64,000 nucleotides of DNA from Algibacter pacificus (GCF_008033385.1 NZ_VOGY01000001.1:620001-684000); one strand, 5' to 3'; positions 38,488-47,596 are shown, numbered from the stretch's first letter. Notes: generated from the sequence alone by a model not told the origin. Program-made: numbers and translations.

Positions 38488-39531
38488 CTAAATAGAATTT
38501 CTATCAATAAAATTAAAAGGGACCTTAAATTTTCCTTTTTCGTTATTAAGAATCATTTGAGATGTTTTTTCTCCCATAATTTTAAAATCTGCAGAGAATA
38601 CGGTTATTCCCAAAAGTGCCTTTAAAGGTGTGTCATTGTAGGATATAATACCTACATCGGTGCCTATAGCAAATTTTTTATCTCTAATTTTTTCTATCAA
38701 ATGAACTAAATCAGCCTCTTCAATGGTTATAAATAACTCTCCTTTATTAATAGTGAGATCGGGATTAATTTTATCTAAAATTTCAAAATCTAGTTTATAC
38801 GCTACACAAAATTTTCTAAACCCGTGTAAAATTTTTTTCGGATACGGGTAGTTGCTGTTTTTTGGATAGATTAAAAAAATCTTTTTGTACTTATTTATTT
38901 TATTCAATCCACTTTTTAAGGCATTATAAATATCATTTTCAAAATCTTGATAGACTTCGGATACCTCTTCGAGTTGTTTTATTTTGTTATCAATTAAAAT
39001 TGTTTTATGAGGAGGAAGTTTTTTTATAGCTTCTAAAACGGCTTGAGTACAACTTATATAATTGTTGTTTTCTGTTTTAAAATGTGGCATGATAATGTAG
39101 TAATCATAAGTTTTTATATTTTGTTCAAGAATGTTTAAAAACAAACTTTCTTCACAATGGTATACCTTTAAATCTACATTGCACGATTGTCCTAAGGATT
39201 TTATAAAATAATTGTAAACTGGTAGTTTATAGTGGTTTAACTTATTTATAAGAAATAAAACATTTGCACCACTATCAAATTTTGTTCTATTTATATAATA
39301 CCCCTTTCCTCTAATAGAAGTAATTATTTGTTTTTCTTTTAAAATTTTATAAGCTTTTTCTACAGTATCCCTAGATAAATAGTACTCTTCACTTAGAAGG
39401 TTTATCGATGGAATTTTTTGGTCTACTCGAAGGTTTCCAACTATAATATTCTGAATAATAGAATTTACAATTTGCTTGTATTTAGGTGTACTAGAGTTCG
39501 ACTTTATCGTTATATCTTGTAATATTTCCAT
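38488..39531 (-). CDS. GntR-type HTH / LacI-type sensor transcriptional regulator (tandem copy B)
   Basis: At 347 residues it aligns over its full length with the downstream regulator. It shares PKYKQIVNSIIQNI, SEEYYLSRDTVEKAY and IRGKGYYINRTK in the DNA-binding half and YDYYIIMPHFKTE, HGFRKFCVAYKLDFEIL and GIISYNDTPLKALLGIT in the sensor half. The near identity of the recognition helix suggests that both bind similar operators, while differences in the sensor half may give different ligands. Its promoter must lie in the 513-base gap shared with the divergent AraC gene, which holds a long inverted repeat. Confidence 0.9.
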   Translation of the reverse strand: MEILQDITIKSNSSTPKYKQIVNSIIQNIIVGNLRVDQKIPSINLLSEEYYLSRDTVEKAYKILKEKQIITSIRGKGYYINRTKFDSGANVLFLINKLNHYKLPVYNYFIKSLGQSCNVDLKVYHCEESLFLNILEQNIKTYDYYIIMPHFKTENNNYISCTQAVLEAIKKLPPHKTILIDNKIKQLEEVSEVYQDFENDIYNALKSGLNKINKYKKIFLIYPKNSNYPYPKKILHGFRKFCVAYKLDFEILDKINPDLTINKGELFITIEEADLVHLIEKIRDKKFAIGTDVGIISYNDTPLKALLGITVFSADFKIMGEKTSQMILNNEKGKFKVPFNFIDRNSI

Positions 39532-40044
39532 TTTATTTTTTAATTGTTACATTAAAAGACGTTACAAATTTTTTGCTTACAAATCTTTTTTTGTTTTAAA
39601 CACCCCATTAAGGTTTATTACCAATTTATTAATGGTTTAAACTTAATTAAGTTAAACTATTAATTAAAAAATAGGGCTAATATGTAAGTGTTTGAATTAT
39701 TTTTAGAGGTTGATCGCTCTAGTATTAATTCAGAAAAAATTTAACAGCGTCTTTTTAAAACTTATTAATTAAGCTGATATTTTCTAGTTAAAAAAAAAGC
39801 TGTGTTATAATAAAATGAATACTAGTGGTGGGGCATGTTTCATAGTAGTTTAATTTAGTTAATATTGAAATAGTGGTGTTCTATATTATTTTTTAGTTAA
39901 GTTTTAGCACATTAATTACTTTATTTTAATAGCGTAATATATATAAATGCTAGACCTTATAAGGCTTGTCTCAAATGAAAAAAGTGTTTTGTACTTTTTG
40001 ATAATAAATGTTACATTTACAATTGCAATAAACAAGATGTTTTG
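39532..40044. other. Divergent intergenic region between gntR copy B and araC
   Basis: This 513-base AT-rich gap holds no supportable gene. Apart from the inverted repeat at 39629-39663 I see an imperfect TAnnTTTG-like element (TACATTTA near 40012) before the araC start, and no terminator. It must carry the promoters of both divergent regulators. Confidence 0.7.
39629..39663. promoter_or_regulatory. Long inverted repeat, candidate regulator-binding site
   Basis: The centre AACTTAATTAAGTT (39640-39653) is a perfect 14-base palindrome. The outer arms extend it to 35 bases with one mismatch and one indel (TTAATGGTTTAA against TTAAACTATTAA). It lies 98 bases upstream of gntR copy B, a natural place for autoregulation. 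Very AT-rich palindromes can occur by chance, hence the modest confidence. Confidence 0.45.
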
Positions 40045-40989
40045 ATGATAAAAAATACAGATATTGATAAAAAAATTGCACAAATTGATAATGTCTTAAA
40101 GTCGGAATTTAAGAAGTACTTTGTTCATTCAGATTTGGATTTTAAATGGGGGATGGTGATTAGCGACATAGGCCATGCTAGCGTGCCGCCAAACTCGCAA
40201 TACCCACCTAAAGGACATCCAACCTCTCATATGTTTTCTTGGGATAGAGGTAGGGTTTTAAATGAGTACCAAATAGTGCTTATAACGCATGGAAAGGGGG
40301 TGCTCGAAAACGCACACACCGGTATTATAAACATAAATAGAGGCGACGTTTTTGTGCTTTTTCCTGGTGAGTGGCACAGGTATAAGCCAGTTTTAAATAC
40401 TGGGTGGACTGAGGTTTGGGTTGGATTTCACGGTAGTATTCCTGATATTATTATGAAAGATTGTTTTTTAAAAAAGAGTTATCCTGTAATACCTAATAGT
40501 GCAAGTATGCTCGTCATGAATTTGTTTACATCCATTTTTCAATTAGCTATTGATGAGCCTTTCGGGTACCAAAAAACAATTTCCAGTATTTGCATGCAAT
40601 TAATTGCAGAAATTCAAAATAACCAAAATAGAAAAAGTGTTACAGAAGTTGATAACTCTATTATTTCAAAGGCGAAATATGTGATGCAAAAAAAAATTGA
40701 TAAAACCTTCGACTTAGAATTGTTTTGTCAATCTAATCGCATAAGTTATTCTAAATTCCGATCAGATTTTAAATACCAAACGGGGTTAGCGCCCATGCAA
40801 TATTTTATTCTTTTAAAAATTGAAAAGGCTAAATTTCTAATAAGAAATACAGATTTAAAGGCAAAAGAAATAGCGTTTCAGCTAGGATTTAATTCAGAAC
40901 ACTATTTTTGTAGGTTATTTAAGAAAAAAACGGGGTTTTCTACAAAAGAATATAAGTTAAATACCGGAGGTTTTAACGCCTTCAATTAA
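40045..40989 (+). CDS. AraC-family transcriptional regulator
   Basis: The frame can be read from a TTG at 40042, but ATG 40045 is the likely start (314 residues). The N-terminal half is a cupin-like sensor domain (VLITHGKGVLENAHTG, VFVLFPGEWHRYKP). The C-terminal 100 residues contain two helix-turn-helix units with the AraC signature, ending in KAKEIAFQLGFNSEHYFCRLFKKKTGFSTKEY. It lies directly upstream of, and in the same direction as, the rhamnose catabolic operon, 354 bases away, so it is a candidate rhamnose-responsive activator like RhaR/RhaS. The cupin sensor likely binds a monosaccharide. Confidence 0.92.
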   Translation: MIKNTDIDKKIAQIDNVLKSEFKKYFVHSDLDFKWGMVISDIGHASVPPNSQYPPKGHPTSHMFSWDRGRVLNEYQIVLITHGKGVLENAHTGIININRGDVFVLFPGEWHRYKPVLNTGWTEVWVGFHGSIPDIIMKDCFLKKSYPVIPNSASMLVMNLFTSIFQLAIDEPFGYQKTISSICMQLIAEIQNNQNRKSVTEVDNSIISKAKYVMQKKIDKTFDLELFCQSNRISYSKFRSDFKYQTGLAPMQYFILLKIEKAKFLIRNTDLKAKEIAFQLGFNSEHYFCRLFKKKTGFSTKEYKLNTGGFNAFN

Positions 40990-41343
40990 TGTATCCATAA
41001 AAATTGCAAAAATAGTAATCCATAAAGCAGGTTAATCATACTTGGTTAGTATAAATGCTTAATATGCTCTCATTAAAACAAGTAGTTTTTTTAATATAGC
41101 TATATTTCTGGTTTATTTTTTACTCTTTGCTTATTTCTACAAAACAAATTGGGGGTAAAAAAACATAGTAAAACCATAAAAATGTTACGATTTTTTTTTG
41201 TTTTCGTTAGTACATAATTAGTAACTTTTTAACATTGAAAACAAGCAAATTTAAAAACAAAATAACTCTTTACGGTACAGTACAGGATACAATAGTTGGT
41301 TATGAAATATATTTTTGGAATATTATTTATTTTAACATCTATT
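40990..41343. other. Regulatory region upstream of the rhamnose operon
   Basis: No gene is seen in these 354 bases. The region is AT-rich, contains a near-consensus TAACTTTT at 41222-41229 and the perfect candidate operator at 41279-41292. There is no terminator after araC, so read-through from araC is possible. Confidence 0.65.
41279..41292. promoter_or_regulatory. Candidate operator, copy 3 (AGTACAGGATACAA)
   Basis: Identical over 14 bases to the copies before the GH3 and T9SS lectin-like genes. A partial GTACAGTAC precedes it (41275-41283). It lies 51 bases before the preferred start of the bifunctional aldolase/dehydrogenase gene. Confidence 0.65.
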
Positions 41344-43449
41344 ATGAAGGAAATTACAAAAAGTTTTAAGTACGTTGATTATTTATGGGATGACGAAAAG
41401 GCATTGTCACTTGGAGATAATCAAGTTGAATTATTTTTATACCGCTCAAATATTTTGGGTGCAGACTTGAGAATTACCAATTACGGTGGTGGAAATACAA
41501 GTTGTAAAACCATAGAAAAAGACCCTTTAACAAATGAAGAAGTTGAAGTAATGTGGGTAAAAGGTTCCGGTGGAGATATTGGTACTTTAACAAGATCTGG
41601 AATTGCAGGTTTGTATACAGGAAGACTACGTGATTTAAAAAACGTGTATCAAGGTTTACATGATGAAGATAGAATGGTTGGTTTGTTTAATCATTGTATT
41701 TATGATTTAGACAGCAAAGCTCCTTCAATAGATACACCTTTACACGGTTTATTACCTTTTGCTCATATAGATCATTTGCATCCAGATGCTTTAATAGCCG
41801 TTGCTGCTGCAAAAGATAGTGAAAAAGTAACCAAAGAAATTTGGGGAGACACCATGGGGTGGGTGCCTTGGCAAAAACCAGGTTTCGATTTAGGTTTGCA
41901 ATTAGAAAAATGCTTAGCAGATAACCCCGGAATTAGAGGTATTGTTTTAGGTAGCCATGGCTTATTTACATGGGGAGACACTTCTTACGAGTGTTATATG
42001 AATAGTTTAGAAGTAATTGAAATGGCTTCTGAATTCATAGAAAAGAAATTAAAAGAACAAGGTGAAGTTTTCGGCGGTCAAAAAGTAGAGAGTTTACCAA
42101 GAGAAGAGCGCTTAGAAAAAGCCGCTCAACTGATGCCTTTATTGAGAGGGTTATGCTCTTCTGAAAATAGAATGATTGGACATTTTTCCGATACAGATGT
42201 TGTAATGGAATATATAAATAGTAACGATTTGGAAAGATTAGCGCCTATGGGAACTTCTTGCCCAGATCATTTCTTAAGAACTAAGATTCAACCCTTAGTT
42301 TTAAGTTTAGATAAAAATGAAGATTTATCTGATTCTGAAGCTATTTTGGCAAAATTAGAACCTGCATTTGAAGCATACCGTCAAGAATATGTAGATTACT
42401 ATAATACCTGTAAAAAAGATAATAGCCCCGCAATACGCGATGCAAACCCGGTAATAATTATTTACCCTGGCGTTGGTATGTTTAGTTTTGCAAAAAACAA
42501 ACAAACAACACGTGTTGCTAGTGAGTTTTATATCAATGCAATTAACGTAATGCGTGGTGCAGAAGCTATTACAGAATATACTTCTTTACCAAGACAAGAA
42601 GCTTTTGATATTGAATATTGGTTGCTAGAAGAGGCAAAGTTACAACGTATGCCAAAAGAAAAGCCATTATCTAGAAAAGTAGCTTTAGTAACTGGAGCTG
42701 GTGGTGGAATTGGTAAAGCAATTGCAGATAAGTTAGCTGCAGAAGGTGCAAATGTTGTACTTACAGATATTAATGAAGAAGCTTTAATTGAGGCGAATGG
42801 AACTTTTGCAAGAGATGTTTCTTCATACGCTGTTTGTGATGTAACTAATACAGATTCTATTGCAAGTGCTTATAAAAAAGCAATTATAGAGTTTGGTGGT
42901 GTAGATATGATTGTACACAGCGCTGGTTTGGCGATTTCTAAACCATTAACAGAAACAACAGATAAAGACTGGAATATTTTACAAAATATTTTAGTAAAAG
43001 GTCAATTTGATTTAGCTAAGCAATTTGCTCTTATTGTTCGTAAGCAAGGTTTAGGAGGAGATTATATAGCAATTGCTAGTAAAAATGGATTGGTTGCTGG
43101 ACCAAATAATGTAGCTTATGGAACTGCTAAAGCAGCACAACAGCATATGGTACGTTTATTGGCAGCAGAATTAGCTAAAGATAAAGTAAGAGTGAATACA
43201 GTAAATCCAGATGGCGTTATTGTAGGAAGCAAAATTTGGGAAGGTGCTTGGGCAGAAGGTAGAGCAAAAGCTAATGGAATTACTGTAGAAGAATTGCCTG
43301 CATTTTACGCAAAAAGAAACTTATTAAACGAAATCATTACACCAGATGATATAGCAAATGGTGTATTCTCTTTAGTGGGGATATTAGATAAATCAACAGG
43401 AAATATTATTAATGTTGATGGAGGTATGGCAAATGCCTTTGTGAGATAA
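41344..43449 (+). CDS. rhaEW: Bifunctional L-rhamnulose-1-phosphate aldolase / L-lactaldehyde dehydrogenase
   Basis: The frame opens at 41296 (TTG) or 41302 (ATG), but those codons would add a hydrophobic leader to a cytoplasmic enzyme; ATG 41344 gives the family's usual start (701 residues). Residues about 1-430 are a class II aldolase domain with the zinc-site segment FAHIDHLHPDA and LGSHGLF. Residues about 445-701 are a short-chain dehydrogenase with the cofactor loop TGAGGGIGK, catalytic Tyr and Lys in YGTAK near 591, and a C-terminal NVDGGMA. This fusion, as in Bacillus RhaEW, cleaves rhamnulose-1-phosphate to DHAP and L-lactaldehyde and oxidises the latter to lactate. It heads the rhamnose operon behind the candidate operator. 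Confidence 0.92.
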   Translation: MKEITKSFKYVDYLWDDEKALSLGDNQVELFLYRSNILGADLRITNYGGGNTSCKTIEKDPLTNEEVEVMWVKGSGGDIGTLTRSGIAGLYTGRLRDLKNVYQGLHDEDRMVGLFNHCIYDLDSKAPSIDTPLHGLLPFAHIDHLHPDALIAVAAAKDSEKVTKEIWGDTMGWVPWQKPGFDLGLQLEKCLADNPGIRGIVLGSHGLFTWGDTSYECYMNSLEVIEMASEFIEKKLKEQGEVFGGQKVESLPREERLEKAAQLMPLLRGLCSSENRMIGHFSDTDVVMEYINSNDLERLAPMGTSCPDHFLRTKIQPLVLSLDKNEDLSDSEAILAKLEPAFEAYRQEYVDYYNTCKKDNSPAIRDANPVIIIYPGVGMFSFAKNKQTTRVASEFYINAINVMRGAEAITEYTSLPRQEAFDIEYWLLEEAKLQRMPKEKPLSRKVALVTGAGGGIGKAIADKLAAEGANVVLTDINEEALIEANGTFARDVSSYAVCDVTNTDSIASAYKKAIIEFGGVDMIVHSAGLAISKPLTETTDKDWNILQNILVKGQFDLAKQFALIVRKQGLGGDYIAIASKNGLVAGPNNVAYGTAKAAQQHMVRLLAAELAKDKVRVNTVNPDGVIVGSKIWEGAWAEGRAKANGITVEELPAFYAKRNLLNEIITPDDIANGVFSLVGILDKSTGNIINVDGGMANAFVR

Positions 43450-43487
43450 AAATTATTAACAAGTTAGTTTAGTTTAGTATAAGATAT

Positions 43488-43531
43488 CTTCCATAAATAT
43501 TTTGATTTATGGAAGTTTCTTTACTTTTTTT
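43488..43531 (+). terminator. Internal hairpin with T-rich tail between rhaEW and rhaI
   Basis: CTTCCATAAAT (43488-43498) and ATTTATGGAAG (43505-43515) form a perfect 11-base stem with a 6-base loop, followed by TTTCTTTACTTTTTTT. The hairpin ends 30 bases before the rhaI start, so it would either stop or attenuate transcription within the catabolic gene set. Confidence 0.75.
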
Positions 43532-43544
43532 AGAAATATGAATC

Positions 43545-44825
43545 ATGAAAATACAAGAAGAACAATTATTAAATTTTAATAAATCGTCATTAGATAATCA
43601 TAATGATAGTTTCGATTTTTTATCCAATAAACTAAGTAAACAAGGCCATAATGTTCAAGATATAGTGACAAGATTGGCAGATTTTCAAGTTGCTATTCCT
43701 AGTTGGGCATTAGGAGCTGGTGGTACGCGCTTTGGGCGCTTTTCTTTTTTTGGAGAACCAACGAGTCTTGAGCAAAAAATAGAAGATATAGGGGTTTTGC
43801 ATAGCCTAACACAAACGGCTGGAGCAGTATCTTTACACATTCCATGGGATATCCCTTCAGATTATAATGCAATAAAAGAAAAAGCAGATGCTTTAAACAT
43901 AAAATTCGATGCTGTAAACTCTAATACGTTTCAAGATCAAAAAGATGCCGCAGAGTCTTATAAATACGGTTCTTTAAGTAATATTAGTAAAGCCGTTAGA
44001 GAACAAGCTATACAGCACAACTTAGATGTTATTAAAATTGGAGATAAATTAGGCTCTAAAGCATTAACAGTTTGGTTAGCCGATGGATCTTGTTTTCCTG
44101 GTCAAAATAATTTTCAAACTGCTTTTCAAAACACTCAAGATAGTTTAATAGATATTTATAAAGGCCTACCAGAAGACTGGAAATTGTTAGTAGAATATAA
44201 ACCTTATGAGCCTAACTTCTATAGCACGGTTATTCAAGATTGGGGAGCGTCTTTAATGTTAGCTAATGGTTGTGGAGACAAAGCTTATACTTTAGTAGAT
44301 TTAGGACACCACTTACCTAATTCTAATATAGAACAAATTGTTTCTATTTTACAATTAAAAGGAAAATTAGGTGGTTTTCACTTTAATGATAGTAAATATG
44401 GTGACGATGATTTAACAGTAGGTAGTATTAAACCTTACGCCTTATTCTTAATTTTTAATGAATTAGTTTATGGTATGGCTAATAATCCACAAAACCCAGA
44501 TTTAGCTTGGATGATTGATGCTAGTCATAATGTAAAAGATCCATTAGAAGATTTAATTCAATCGCTTGAAGCAATACAAGAAGCCTACGCCAAAGCGTTA
44601 TTAATAGATCAAGTTGCTTTAAAAGCAGCACAATTAGATAACGATGTGGTTAAATGTCAAGAGATTTTACAAGGCGCTTACAGAACCGATGTTAGACCGC
44701 TTTTAGAAAAAGCACGATTAAGCAGAGGTGGTGTTATTAGCCCAATAGATGCTTATAGAGCATTAGATGTTAGAGGGCAACTAATAAAAGAAAGAGGTAA
44801 ACATACTGTAGCTACAGGACTTTAA
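43545..44825 (+). CDS. rhaI: L-rhamnose isomerase (RhaI type)
   Basis: The 426-residue protein matches the RhaI-type rhamnose isomerases first known from Pseudomonas stutzeri, rather than the E. coli RhaA type. Characteristic pieces are RFGRFSFFGEPTSLEQKIED, SLHIPWDIP, the metal-site segments LLVEYKPYEPNFY, LGHHLPN and FHFNDSKYGDDDL, and WMIDASHNVKDPLEDL. It converts L-rhamnose to L-rhamnulose in the cytoplasm, using Mn or similar metals. The C-terminal PLLEKARLSRGGVISPIDAY is intact. It is followed 10 bases later by the kinase gene. Confidence 0.94.
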   Translation: MKIQEEQLLNFNKSSLDNHNDSFDFLSNKLSKQGHNVQDIVTRLADFQVAIPSWALGAGGTRFGRFSFFGEPTSLEQKIEDIGVLHSLTQTAGAVSLHIPWDIPSDYNAIKEKADALNIKFDAVNSNTFQDQKDAAESYKYGSLSNISKAVREQAIQHNLDVIKIGDKLGSKALTVWLADGSCFPGQNNFQTAFQNTQDSLIDIYKGLPEDWKLLVEYKPYEPNFYSTVIQDWGASLMLANGCGDKAYTLVDLGHHLPNSNIEQIVSILQLKGKLGGFHFNDSKYGDDDLTVGSIKPYALFLIFNELVYGMANNPQNPDLAWMIDASHNVKDPLEDLIQSLEAIQEAYAKALLIDQVALKAAQLDNDVVKCQEILQGAYRTDVRPLLEKARLSRGGVISPIDAYRALDVRGQLIKERGKHTVATGL

Positions 44826-44835
44826 TCTTTGTGGT

Positions 44836-46212
44836 ATGAAACAAAAAGTAACCGCAGTTTTTGATATCGGGAAAACAAATAAAAAATTCTTCCTTTTTGA
44901 CAAAGACTTTAAAGAAGTACATAAAGAGTATATTTCTTTTGAAGAAATAGAGGATGAAGATGGACACCCAACAGAAAACCTTCCTGCACTAAAAAAATGG
45001 TTAAAAGATGTTTTTAACCGTATTTTAGAAAAGAAGGAATTTAATGTTAAGGCTATTAACTTTTCTACATATGGAGCAAGTTTTGTGCATATTGATCAAA
45101 ACGGAAAACCTTTAACGCCTTTATATAACTATACAAAACCTTTACCTGAGGAAATTGTATCTTCTTTTTTTGAAAAATATGGACCAAAAGAAGAGTTCCT
45201 AAAAACTACCGGCTGTTCAGATCTAAGTATGTTAAATTCTGGGTTGCAATTATATTGGTTAAAAGAAACTAAGCCAGAAATATTTAATAAAATTAAGTAT
45301 TCGCTGCATTTACCACAATACTTGAGTCATGTGTTCACAGGAATTCCTTTAAGCGAATATACCAGCATAGGCTGCCATACAGCGCTTTGGGATTATAGTA
45401 AAAAAGATTATCATAACTGGGTATACCAAGAAGGTATCGATAAGATATTGCCTCCTATAGTTTCAACTGAAACTAGTATTAATATGAATTATAACGGACA
45501 TCGTATTAAAATAGGTGTTGGTATTCACGACAGTTCTGCAGCTTTATTACCATATGTTCGGAGTATAAAGAAAAAGTTTGTTTTAATTTCTACAGGAACC
45601 TGGAGTATAACATTTAACCCTTTTACAGAAAATCCTATTTCAACCGAAATAAATGATAGCGATGTTATTAATTACATGCGTATTAATGGCAAACCCGTAA
45701 AGGCCTCACGTTTATTTTTAGGAAACGAATATAAGCTTCAAGTTGAAAAGCTTAATGAAAAATTTGGTGTAGATGATGATTATCATCGCAATGTAAAGTT
45801 CGATTATGATATTTACCTGGATATCATGAAAGATTTTAAATATTGCTTTAAATGGGAAGGTATTTCTGATGATAAAATGCCATCTACAACCTATTATAAT
45901 TATGATAAATATGAATGTGCGTATCATCAATTAATGACCGAATTAGTTTTACTTCAAATAAAATGTATTAATAAAGCTATTGGAGATGACGTTATTTCAG
46001 GCTTGTATGTAGATGGTGGTTTTAGCGATAATGATTTGTTTATTAAGCTACTATCTCACAATTTTAGAGATAAAAAATTACGAACAACAAATGCATCTTT
46101 AGGATCTGCTTTGGGAGCAGCTATTTCAATTTCAGACACGAAATTAAACTCTAAGTTTTTGAAAAAAAATTATGCACTTAAAAAGCATGTTCCATTTATA
46201 ATAAGTGGTTAA
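44836..46212 (+). CDS. rhaB: FGGY-family carbohydrate kinase, probable rhamnulokinase
   Basis: The 458-residue protein begins with the FGGY phosphate-1 motif FDIGKTNKKFFLFD and has NFSTYGASFVHID, the substrate-domain HDSSAALLPY and the phosphate-2-like STGTWSITFNPF, with YVDGGFSDNDLFIKLL near the end. It should phosphorylate L-rhamnulose at C1. It is divergent from E. coli RhaB, so the exact substrate rests on its place between rhamnose isomerase and aldolase genes. No signal peptide; cytoplasmic. A gap of 74 bases separates it from the next aldolase gene. Confidence 0.87.
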   Translation: MKQKVTAVFDIGKTNKKFFLFDKDFKEVHKEYISFEEIEDEDGHPTENLPALKKWLKDVFNRILEKKEFNVKAINFSTYGASFVHIDQNGKPLTPLYNYTKPLPEEIVSSFFEKYGPKEEFLKTTGCSDLSMLNSGLQLYWLKETKPEIFNKIKYSLHLPQYLSHVFTGIPLSEYTSIGCHTALWDYSKKDYHNWVYQEGIDKILPPIVSTETSINMNYNGHRIKIGVGIHDSSAALLPYVRSIKKKFVLISTGTWSITFNPFTENPISTEINDSDVINYMRINGKPVKASRLFLGNEYKLQVEKLNEKFGVDDDYHRNVKFDYDIYLDIMKDFKYCFKWEGISDDKMPSTTYYNYDKYECAYHQLMTELVLLQIKCINKAIGDDVISGLYVDGGFSDNDLFIKLLSHNFRDKKLRTTNASLGSALGAAISISDTKLNSKFLKKNYALKKHVPFIISG

Positions 46213-46286
46213 ACCCTTGTAAAAAGTAAATGAATATTAACAGAAAAAGTATTTTATTTTAAGCTATTTCATGAAAATGTAATCCA

Positions 46287-47576
46287 ATGTCAAAAAACAC
46301 AAAATTAGTTCACCCTAGAGATCAAATCACAGAAATAATAAGCAGAATTTATAAAAGAGGTATGACCACTACATCTGGTGGAAACATTTCTATAATAGAT
46401 GATGATGGTAATATATGGGTAACGCCATCGGCAATAGATAAAGGGTCGTTGCGAGCATCTGATATAATATGCGTTAAAAAAGATGGAACTATTGTAGGTA
46501 AACACAAACCATCCTCGGAGTTTCCTTTTCATAAAGCCATTTACGATGCCAGGCCAGATATTAAATCTGTAATACACGCGCATCCTCCAGCCTTAGTATC
46601 CTTTAGTATTGTGCGCCAAATACCTGATACAAATATTATATCACAAGCAAAACATATTTGTGGTCCAATTGGATATGCAGATTATAGATTGCCTGGTAGT
46701 GATGATTTAGGAGATGTAATTGCTGCAGAATTTAAAAAAGGATTTAAAGCTATTATCATGGAAAACCATGGTACTGTATTAGGTGGTAGTGATTTAACAG
46801 ATGCTTATGAAAGATTCGAAGCATTAGAGTTTTGCGCTAGCACCATACTTTACGGTTCGCAAATAGGAACTCCAAAGTATCTTTCAGATGATCAAATTAA
46901 TGAATTTGAAACACAAGCTACAGGAGTTTTACCAGAAATGGAAACTACAAAATACCCGTCTGATGAGGTTGAAAAACGTTTAGAAATTTGTAAAATTGTA
47001 CAACGTTCTTGTCAGCAAGGTTTAATGATTAGTTCTTATGGTACAGTCTCTATGCGTTGGAAAGATAACGACTTTTTAATTACACCTACAGGAGCAAACC
47101 GTTGGGATTTGGAAATGGAAGATATTGTTCAAATAAAAGACGGAAAACGAGAAGCAGGTAAAAAACCAAGTAGAGCAACTTGGATTCATCAAGAAATTTA
47201 TAATAGAAACCCAAATGTAAACTCTATTATAATGACGCAATCTCCATATTTAATGGCCTTTGGTGTAACAGGAGAATATCTTAATGTAAGAACTATACCA
47301 GAGAGTTGGATATTTTTACAAGATATTAACTTCGTAGAATACGGAAGTCATTTTAGAAAAAATAATCATTCTGAAATTGTTGATAATTGTCCAACAGCAT
47401 TAATTATAGAAAACGATTCAGTTATCATTACAGGAGATAAACTATTACAAACTTTTGATTATTTGGAAGTTGCAGAATTTAGTGCCAAATCAATAGTACT
47501 TGGAAATTCACTTGGTGAAATGGTTCCTATTAATGATGAACAAGTAGAAGATTTAAGAAAGAAATTTTTGTCATAA
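46287..47576 (+). CDS. Two-domain class II aldolase; second domain lacks the metal site
   Basis: The 429-residue protein is a tandem of two class II aldolase/adducin domains (about 8-205 and 226-429). The first is complete: Glu78 (SSE), His97 and His99 (HAHP) and His161 (ENHG) are the expected zinc/catalytic residues. In the second, the equivalent positions are Ala297, Thr317, Ser319 and Asp377, so it cannot bind zinc in the usual way although the fold signature (TPTGANRWDLEMEDIVQI) is kept. It may cleave a sugar phosphate such as rhamnulose- or fuculose-1-phosphate, or a different deoxy-sugar intermediate. It is 20 bases upstream of the lactaldehyde dehydrogenase gene. Confidence 0.88.
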   Translation: MSKNTKLVHPRDQITEIISRIYKRGMTTTSGGNISIIDDDGNIWVTPSAIDKGSLRASDIICVKKDGTIVGKHKPSSEFPFHKAIYDARPDIKSVIHAHPPALVSFSIVRQIPDTNIISQAKHICGPIGYADYRLPGSDDLGDVIAAEFKKGFKAIIMENHGTVLGGSDLTDAYERFEALEFCASTILYGSQIGTPKYLSDDQINEFETQATGVLPEMETTKYPSDEVEKRLEICKIVQRSCQQGLMISSYGTVSMRWKDNDFLITPTGANRWDLEMEDIVQIKDGKREAGKKPSRATWIHQEIYNRNPNVNSIIMTQSPYLMAFGVTGEYLNVRTIPESWIFLQDINFVEYGSHFRKNNHSEIVDNCPTALIIENDSVIITGDKLLQTFDYLEVAEFSAKSIVLGNSLGEMVPINDEQVEDLRKKFLS

Positions 47577-47596
47577 AATAAAGTAACCAAAATATT

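Noticed and set aside
41296-41343. Upstream extension of the aldolase/dehydrogenase as a signal peptide
   Set aside because: The 16 extra residues are hydrophobic, but the protein is a cytoplasmic two-enzyme fusion whose family begins at the later Met, so ATG 41344 is preferred.
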